Origin: Megaustenia siamemsis
Lineage: Eukaryota > Mollusca > Gastropoda > Stylommatophora > Ariophantidae
Direction: 5' to 3'
Length of the DNA stretch: 64,000 nt
Assembly (NCBI GenBank): GCA_032433765.1
Contig: JAVIAB010000024.1
Location: 9,345,821 to 9,409,820, forward strand
The notes under the pieces were generated by a model. The model did not search any database, was not told the origin of the DNA, and saw only the letters and a list, made by a program, of their open reading frames with translations. The translations under genes and the position numbers were made by a program. Positions 57,076 through 64,000 of this stretch are shown piece by piece; within the stretch, counting starts at the first letter, position 1, and every line of letters starts with the position of its first letter.

Positions 57076-57445
57076 TTCGTCCGATGACTAAAGTATTTTA
57101 GAGCATTCGTAGACTGTAGAATTCCTCTTTGTCATGCGCCCTTAAAAGGACGTTAAGTGGACGTGTCTGCGTTGTGTTGTGGTTTGCAGTGTAACTGCTA
57201 TATTTGCGCCTTTCGGCCCAACACATCCGACTTCAGCACGAAATTTGTGAGTACCGAGTTGTCTTCCTTCTTCGATTCCTGCTCGCTTGGCCAGACTAGA
57301 CAGGTTAGTCTGTTACTGGAGGCACCGCGGAGAGGTGGAGCAGGGTCTGGATGGTTTTGGTTCACCGATCCTGGCGCAAGCCATCAGCTGTCGGTCGCTG
57401 ACAACTTCCAGCTCCGCTGCTGGGAGGCGCGCCTTCGCCTCCATA
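57076..57445 (+). repeat. Dispersed repeat F, copy 2
   Basis: See copy 1 at 53613. Roughly 90% or more identical by eye over about 365 bp, same orientation. Ends only about 50 bp upstream of microexon 15. Confidence 0.9.
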
Positions 57446-57493
57446 TACATATTTTAAGTATATTATTCAACTTTCACGTGATTTTTTTTACAG

Positions 57494-57529
57494 GCATCAC
57501 TTGCAAGCACAGAAGGACGAAGGACAGAG
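57494..57529 (+). CDS. Microexon 15 (36 nt, ASLASTEGRRTE)
   Basis: Acceptor cacgtgattttttttacag; donor GAG|gtaggt. All phases are open; phase 0 reads ASLASTEGRRTE, continuing into IENLNSA of microexon 16. Confidence 0.65.
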
Positions 57530-57734
57530 GTAGGTTATGGGGAACATAGGAGCAGTAGATGAACAATGATTTGTTTTAAATATTATGAATAGATTACACA
57601 ATGAATTGCTTTATCCTGTTACCATAGTAACCTTGGAGAAGGCCAGGACGCAGATGAGGATGTGTTAAAGGGTCAGATAATCCAATCTACAAACTCACAT
57701 AAAGTACAACAGTGATAACAACTGCTCTGTTCTT

Positions 57735-57990
57735 TTAATGGAATCAAAGATAAAGGTAAGAGACTTGAATCGATTTCTTAGCACTAGGGTTTGTACCCAC
57801 ATGTGCTCCGCCACCTGTCCAGAAGTATTAGGAGACTTCTATTTTGTGTCGCCTCAAGCATCATAACTCACGAGCGAGACGCCATTTCTCCCTTCTTAGA
57901 GTTTAGGAATATACCATTTTCTGTAAGTGGCTGTGTCAACATTGGGGGTATCTTTATTTTCGTACCGCGAGTACGGTTCCAACTGAATAG
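57735..57990 (-). mobile_element. SINE-2 copy, head truncated
   Basis: Reverse strand; matches 5345-5600 (CAAGTCTCTTACCTTTATC, GGAGCACATGTGGG, GAGACGCCATTTCTCCC in + orientation). The tRNA head is missing or unrecognisable at the junction with the 37-bp array near 57990. Confidence 0.7.
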
Positions 57991-60560
57991 GTAATAGACA
58001 TCTCACTTCTATAAAAGATATGAATAGTCAATAGACATCTCACTTCTATAAAAGATGTGAATAGGTAATAGACATCTCACTTCTATAAAATATATGAATA
58101 GTCAATAGACATCTCACTTCTATAAAAGATATGAATGGTCAATAGACATCTCACTTCTATAAAAGATATAAATAGTCAATAGACATCTCACTTCTATAAA
58201 AGATATGAATAGTTAATACACATCTCACTTCTATAAAAGATATGAATAGTCAATAGACATCTCACTTCTATAAAAGATATGAATAGTCAATAGACATCTC
58301 ACTTCTATAAAAGATGTGAATAGTTAATAGACATCTCACTTCTATAAAAGATATGAATAGGTAATAGACATCTCACTTCTATAAAAGATGTGAATAGTTA
58401 ATAGACATCTCACTTCTATAAAAGATGTGAATAGGTAATAGACATCTCACTTCTATAAAAGATGTGAATAGTCAATAGACATCTCACTTCTATAAAAGAT
58501 ATGAATAGGTAATAGACATCTCACTTCTATAAAAGATATGAATAGTTAATAGACATCTCACTTCTATAAAAGATATGAATAGTTAATAGACATCTCACTT
58601 CTATAAAAGATATGAATAGTTAATAGACATATCACTTCTATAAAAGATATGAATAGTTATTAGACATCTCACTTCTATAAAAGATATGAATAGTTAATAT
58701 ACATCTCACTTCTATAAAAGATATGAATAGTCAATAGACATCTCACTTCTATAAAAGATATGAATAGTTAATAGACATCTCACTTCTATAAAAGATATGA
58801 ATAGGTAATAGACATCTCACTTCTATAAAAGATATGAATAGTTAATAGACATCTCACTTCTATAAAAGATATGAATAGTCAATAGACATCTCACTTCTAT
58901 AAAAGATATGAATAGTTAATACACATCTCACTTCTATAAAAGATATGAATAGTTAATAGACATCTCACTTCTATAAAAGATATGAATATTTAATAGACAT
59001 CTCACTTCTATAAAAGATATGAATAGTCAATAGACATCTCACTTCTATAAAAGATATGAATAGTCAATAGACATCTCACTTCTATTAAAGATGTGAATAG
59101 TCAATAGACATCTCACTTCTATAAAAGATATGAATAGATAATAGACATGTCACTTCTATAAAAGATATGAATAGTCAATAGACATCTCACTTCTATAAAA
59201 GATATGAATAGTTAATAGACATCTCACTTGTATAAAAGATATGAATAGTTAATAGACATCTCACTTCTATAAAAGATATGAATAGTCAATAGACATCTCA
59301 CTTCTATAAAAGATATGAATAGTTAATAGACATCTCACTTCTATAAAAGATATGAATAGTTAATAGACATCTCACTTCTATAAAAGATATGAATAGGTAA
59401 TAGACATCTCACTTCTATAAAAGATATGAATAGGTAATAGACATCTCACTTCTATAAAAGATGTGAATAGGTAATAGACATCTCACTTCTATAAAAGATA
59501 TGAATAGGTAATAGACATCTCACTTCTATAAAAGATATGAATAGGTAATAGACATCTCACTTCTATAAAAGATGTGAATAGGTAATAGACATCTCACTTC
59601 TATAAAAGATATGAATAGTTAATAGATATCTCACTTCTATTAAAGATGTGAATAGTCAATAGATATCTCACTTCTATAAAAGATATGAATAGTCAATAGA
59701 CATCTCACTTCTATAAAAGATGTGAATAGGTAATATACATCTCACTTCTATAAAAGATATGAATAGGTAATAGACATCTCACTTCTATAAAAGATGTGAA
59801 TAGGTAATAGACATCTCACTTCTATAAAATATATGAATAGTCAATAGACATCTCACTTCTATTAAAGATGTGAATAGTCAATAGACATCTCACTTCTATA
59901 AAAGATATGAATAGTCAATAGACATCTCACTTCTATAAAAGATGTGAATAGGTAATAGACATCTCACTTCTATAAAAGATATGAATAGTCAATAGACATC
60001 TCACTTCTATAAAAGATGTGAATAGTTAATAGACATCTCACTTGTATAAAAGATATGATTAGTTAATAGACATGACACTTCTATAAAAGATATGAATAGT
60101 CAATAGACATCTCACTTCTATAAAAGATGTGAATAGTTAATAGACATCTCACTTCTATAAAAGATATGAATAGTTAATAAACATCTCACTTCTATAAAAG
60201 ATATGAATAGTTAATAAACATCTCACTTCTATAAAAGATATGAATAGTTAATACACATCTCACTTCTATAAAAGATATAAATAGTTAATAGACATCTCAC
60301 TTCTATAAAAGATATGAATAGTTAATAGACATCTCACTTCTATAAAAGATATGAATAGTCAATAGACATCTCGCTTCTATAAAAGATATGAATAGTTAAT
60401 ACACATCACACTTCTATAAAAGATATGAATAGTTAATACACATCTCACTTCTATAAAAGATATAAATAGCCAATAGACATCTCACTTCTCTAAAAGATAT
60501 GAATAGTCAATAGACATCTCACTTCTATAAAATATATGAATAGTCAATAGCCGTTTCGCT
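57990..60560. repeat. 37-bp tandem array with TATAAAAG in nearly every unit
   Basis: About 69 units of 37 bp: TAGTCAATAGACATCTCACT then TCTATAAAAGATATGAA. Polymorphic sites are TAGTC/TAGTT/TAGGT and ATATG/ATGTG, arranged in local runs that imply block duplication. CTATAAAAG matches the metazoan TATA-box consensus. The unit contains stops, so no long frames arise. Confidence 0.98.
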
Positions 60561-60632
60561 TCTAAAAACTAGTGATGGATAACTTTGTCTAAACATTTAT
60601 TTTAATTAAAAATGTGAATCATTCATTTTCAG

Positions 60633-60653
60633 ATAGAAAATTTGAACAGCGCA
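60633..60653 (+). CDS. Microexon 16 (21 nt, IENLNSA)
   Basis: Acceptor gaatcattcattttcag; donor gtaagt at 60654. Phase 0 reads IENLNSA; phase 1 begins with TAG. Last exon recognised. It lies about 75 bp after the 37-bp array, and a further exon must lie downstream because a good donor follows. Confidence 0.75.
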
Positions 60654-60802
60654 GTAAGTAGCACAATGTATTATCGATCTTTTGTCTCTAATTGAGCCCC
60701 CCTTTTTTTAGTCCCGTTTCCATATTTTATTATTGTTGTTTTATTACGTATATTAAGATAGTGTCTTTCAAGAATTATTAATTTTTAACATCGATGACAC
60801 AC

Positions 60803-61372
60803 AGACAAAGATGAAGAAATCATATAGATCAAAGATGAAGAAATCATATAGATCAAAGATGAAGAAATCATATAGATCAAAGATGAAGAAATCATATAGA
60901 TCAAAGATAAGAAATCATATAGATCAAAGATGAAGAAATCATATAGATCAAAGATGAAGAAATCATATAGATCAAAGATAAGAAATCATATAGATCAAAG
61001 ATGAAGAAATCATATAGATCAAAGATAAAGAAATCATATACATCAAAGATAAAGAAATCATATAGATCAAAGATAAAGAAATCATATAGATCAAAGATGA
61101 AGAAATCATATAGATCAAAGATAAAGAAATCATATAGATCAAAGATGAAGAAATCATATAGATCAAAGATAAAGAAATCATATAGATCAAAGATAAAGAA
61201 ATCATATAGATCAAAGATAAAGAAATCATATAGATCAAAGATAAAGAAATCATATAGATAAAAGATGAAGAAATCATATAGATCAAAGATAAAGAAATCA
61301 TATAGATCAAAGATAAAGAAATCATATACATCAAAGATAAAGAAATCATATACATCAAAGATAAAGAAATAA
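60803..61372. repeat. 24-bp tandem array
   Basis: About 23 units of ATCATATAGATCAAAGATGA plus AGAA; some copies are 23 bp (AAAGATAAGAA). Open in several frames of both strands because 24 is a multiple of three; not coding. Confidence 0.97.
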
Positions 61373-61377
61373 AACAA

Positions 61378-61895
61378 GTAGAGGCATTCAGACAGAGAAA
61401 TTGACATGAGAATACAAAAAGCAAATGCTATCACATACCATCCTTCACCATTGTTAAGACATCCAAACATTTCTATAACAGCTAAACAACAAATAGTAAA
61501 TAGCATTTTCATACCAACTTTAAGGTATGGACAAAAATGCATGGGCCTTTCTAAATCACATTTAAGGAAGATCAATACATGTGAGATGCGATGTTTGAGA
61601 AAAGTGACAAACAACACAAGAAGAGATAGAATACCAAATGAAACCATAAGAAAAATGGTAGGAATAAAACCCTGCCAAGAATATATAGAACAATAACTTA
61701 AATGGCTGGGCCACCTGGTCAGAATGAATCCTCACCAACCACCATCAAGGGCGTTCTTCTCGAGAATGCATGGAAAAAGACCAAAAGGAAGACCTAGAAG
61801 AAGATGGATAGATGCAGTGACAGAGACATTTAACAACACAGGAAAATCACTAATTCAGACAGTTCGAGCAGCTCAAGAACGACAAATAATATAAA
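61378..61895 (+). mobile_element. LINE-D C-terminal region, one stop from open
   Basis: From the edge of the 24-bp array: DREIDMRIQKANAITY, then LLRHPNISITAKQQIVNSIF, IPTLRYGQ, INTCEMRCLRKVTNNTRRDR, ETIRKMVGIKPCQEYIEQ, a stop (TAA, 61694-61696), then LKWLGHLVRMNPHQPPSRAF and GKRPKGRPRRRWIDAVTETF, ending at a natural stop near 61891-61893. Better preserved than other LINE pieces here. Confidence 0.85.
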
Positions 61896-62036
61896 CCAAC
61901 ACACCTCTTCAGTATCAGTGAAAAGAGAAAAGAAGAACACAATAAAGTTACAATCACAATTATATTAATTTCCTAGTGTTTTAGGTTATGAGTGGTGTCC
62001 ATAATACTTTTAAAAATAATGAACTTGATTTTTTTA

Positions 62037-62680
62037 TCATCATCATCATCATGTACTACACCGGTTGGCGTAGGCGATCATGTCTTTCCACAATCTTCTA
62101 TCTACAGTGCATCGTATCAGTTCTGTTGTTGACTGTTTTCCATGCCATGAAACCAAGCTATCCGGTATTTTCTCTCTTTGTCGTCCACGATCTCTCTTTC
62201 CTTTTATTTTGCCAGTTGTAACCAAGTATTCCAACTTTCCTCTTCTCATGATGTGCCCGAAAAATGTTGATTGTTTCTTTCTGATGTTTTTTAGGAGCCC
62301 CCTTTTTGTGTTGGCCTCTTTGAGAACTTCCTCATTGGTCTTTTTAGCTGTCCAGGGAACTTTCAACATTCTTCTGAGAAATCGCATCCATCTGTGGCCT
62401 CTATTCGTCTTTCCATTTGTTTGTCTACTGTCCATGATTCGCTTCCATAGGTCAGAATTGGTTCTATATTAGCACCGATGAACTCTCTTTCTCATTTCTA
62501 TTGACATGAATTTGTTGCATAAGATATTTTTCATTTTCTAAAATGCTATTTTGGCCTGAGCTACTCTGCTTTTTATTTCCGTGGTGCATCTTCCATCCGA
62601 TGTTATTATACTGCCCAAGTACTTGATGCGTTGCACTTGTTTCAAATTTGTCCTGTTTATTTTAATGCTGATTTTTGTCG
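62037..62680 (-). mobile_element. LINE-B, longest copy (palm end to 3' end)
   Basis: Reverse strand. Starts with the complement of the (GAT)n tail at 62037-62052. From 62670 back: NRTNLKQVQRIKYLGSIIT (frame-broken), MSIEMRKRVH, then a 128-codon frame (62435-62049) with GHRWMRFLRRMLKVPWTAKK, NEEVLKEANTKRGLLKNIRK, FFGHIMRRGKLEYLVTTGKI, GKRDRGRQREKIPDSLVSW and DRRLWKDMIAYANRCST. Best reference for LINE-B in this window. Confidence 0.9.
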
Positions 62681-63225
62681 ATTTTTTTTTATACAATCAA
62701 TATTTATTTCATATTTATGCTTGTAGGAAAAACACACTACCATCATCTAGAGTGTCGTTAATGAAACATCACCCCTATGAGATCTGCTCTGATCGTATCC
62801 ATACACTGTTCGATATGCCCAAGTCTGCAGTAGTTATCCCCTGCTCGTCTGTGATATTTTCCATACAATATTTTTTTTTTTGGGGGGGGGGCTTTCACTT
62901 GCTCGTTTAACGTGTACCATGGCCTCCACTATGATCTTTTCTATACTTTTTTCTTGGTTGGGATTTTTATTTATGATTTCTCTCTGCGGCAACCACCCCT
63001 GGTCTCAGCAACGAGACCAGGCTTGAAACGTCAGTTACTCATCGACGGGAAAAAAAAAACATGAGTACCTCCGAAGTCGAGTTATCTGCCTGTGCGGCGA
63101 GGGACCCCTGTGCACACGGCTGCCAGGGAAAAATGGATTAAGACGTAAAACTCAGTTCCTAGTCTCTAGGGACTTCGTCAGAGATCAAAGCTGGCGAACG
63201 CAACAACAACAACAACAAGACGACC
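62681..63225. other. Unclassified stretch with T/G homopolymers
   Basis: A T-run directly followed by a G-run at about 62868-62890 may be an assembly weak point. 62985-63215 is GC-richer, with AACGAGACCAGGCTTGAAAC, CGGCTGCCAGGGAAAAATGG and a (CAA)n end, likely a dispersed repeat of unknown type. Confidence 0.35.
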
Positions 63226-63490
63226 AGAATGCCATTTCATATTATCAGAATGTCATTTCCTATTATCAGAATGTCATTTTATGTTATCTAGTTGTCATTT
63301 CATATTATCAGAATGTCATTTCATATTACCAAAATGTCATTTCATATTACTAGAATGTCATTTCATGGTGCCAGAATGTCATTTCATGTTATCATAACGT
63401 AATTTCGTTATATCAGAATGCCACCTAATATTATCAGAATGTCATCTCATTTGAGCAGAATGTCATCTCATATTATCACAATGCTATATC
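63225..63490. repeat. 21-bp tandem repeat, degenerate
   Basis: About 12 imperfect units of CATTTCATATTATCAGAATGT. Confidence 0.9.
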
Positions 63491-63499
63491 ATAGTAAAA

Positions 63500-63665
63500 T
63501 AGTAGGGACGAAGAGATAGAGGGAAGTAAAGAGAAAAAATAACAGACAGCTTAAGAGAATGGCTTGGCAGAAGGTCAACAACAGAAATGATAAATAGCTG
63601 CCGAGATCGAAAGTTGTGGAGAGACATGATCACCTACGCCAGCAGGCCCAGTACTTGATGATGAT
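63500..63665 (+). mobile_element. LINE-B 3' terminus
   Basis: Reads GRRDRGK-REKITDSLREWL, GRRSTTEMINSCRDRKLWRD and MITYASRPST (frame changes between), then TTGATGATGAT. Confidence 0.85.
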
Positions 63666-63827
63666 ATCATAGTATCATAATGTCAAAAATAAAACTGATT
63701 CCATAGATAGAAACGAATCACTCATGTCTACTAGCACATCCCGTGCCGTTATGTAAAATCATGACAATAATATGGGCGTTATTTTGTTATGATCTAAATT
63801 ATATGATAGGTTATCTATCTAATGCCA

Positions 63828-64000
63828 CAGAGATGGTATTTCTCAGAAGAATGTTACAATTCCCTGGACAGATAAAAAGACCAATGAGGAAGTTCTCAAA
63901 GAGGCCAACACAAAAAGGAAACTCTTAAAAAACATCAGAAAGAAGCAATGAACATTTTTCGGGCACATCATTTGAAGAGGAAAGTTGGAATACTTGATTA
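63828..64000 (+). mobile_element. LINE-B fragment running off the window
   Basis: Reads MVFLRRMLQFPGQIKRPMRK with a frame change into NEEVLKEANTKRKLLKNIRK, a stop, then FFGHII-RGKLEYLI at the window end. A second LINE-B copy 160 bp after the previous one, same strand. Confidence 0.85.

Larger units (their letters stand above)
1375..60653 (+). other. Microexon gene (16 predicted in-phase microexons), extent within window
   Basis: Gene-level entry for the exons listed separately. Exon lengths in order are 21, 30, 21, 24, 30, 36, 21, 30, 21, 30, 42, 30, 42, 33, 36 and 21 nt, all multiples of three and all phase 0-0, so any exon can be skipped without a frameshift. Introns are 2367, 2945, 1288, 2612, 4441, 933, 2763, 489, 2035, 3183, 4690, 4996, 17451, 5515 and 3103 nt and contain every tandem array and transposon copy in the window. 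The joined peptide has one Cys (exon 7) and sequons in exon 6 (NVT), exon 11 (NLT), exon 14 (NLS) and across junctions 9/10 (NK-T) and 12/13 (N-VT). I infer an extracellular helical protein; resemblance to the helical part of a GAIN domain is a guess. No signal peptide, start or terminal exon seen. Some exons may be missing from the list. Confidence 0.7.

Overview
The window is repeat-saturated eukaryotic (metazoan) nuclear DNA. It holds many decayed non-LTR retrotransposon (LINE) ends, several tRNA-headed SINE families, one hAT transposon end and at least fourteen different tandem arrays. The LINE C-terminal segments and the SINE core look lophotrochozoan; a gastropod mollusc is my best guess, from remembered family resemblance only. 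I see no rRNA, no functional tRNA gene, no CRISPR, no bacterial-type gene and no long host exon.

The main result lies between the repeats. The + strand carries a series of at least sixteen very short exons (21 to 42 nt) from 1375 to 60653. Each has a pyrimidine-rich acceptor ending in AG and a donor that is GTAAGT or close to it. Every length is a multiple of three, and every exon is open in phase 0; most are closed in at least one other phase. Joined, they give 468 nt (156 codons) over about 59 kb. The peptides are mostly helix-like and give five N-X-S/T sequons, two of them formed only across exon junctions. I infer one host gene built of symmetric microexons, probably for a secreted or extracellular protein. 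The helical part around exons 10-16 resembles, weakly, the helical half of a GAIN domain (adhesion-GPCR type). First and last exons are outside the window or unrecognised.

Layout: 1-5 kb, LINE fragments, a SINE and a hAT end with exons 1-2. 5.2-6.6 kb, TGAG tetranucleotide array interrupted by a SINE. 6.7-22 kb, LINE, SINE and unclassified repeat copies with 68-, 52- and 61-bp minisatellites, exons 3-10. 22.4-23.7 kb, 72-bp array. 24.7 kb, exon 11. 26.3-29.1 kb, 19/20-bp array split by a SINE. 29.4 kb, exon 12. 30.4-31.2 kb, 46-bp array. 34.5 kb, exon 13. 34.86-49.77 kb, a 15-kb satellite of a 36-bp unit with higher-order duplications of 1832 and 2407 bp. 50.1-53.6 kb, 27-bp, 15-bp and GGTT arrays around exon 14. 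53.6-57.4 kb, LINE and SINE fragments. 57.5 kb, exon 15. 58.0-60.5 kb, 37-bp array carrying TATAAAAG in nearly every unit. 60.6 kb, exon 16. 60.8-64 kb, 24-bp array and LINE ends.

Long open frames in the tandem arrays (up to 576 codons) are by-products of stop-free repeat units, not proteins. If the microexon gene is real, all these arrays are intronic. LINE-A to LINE-I, SINE-1 to SINE-3 and repeats E and F are local labels used only here.
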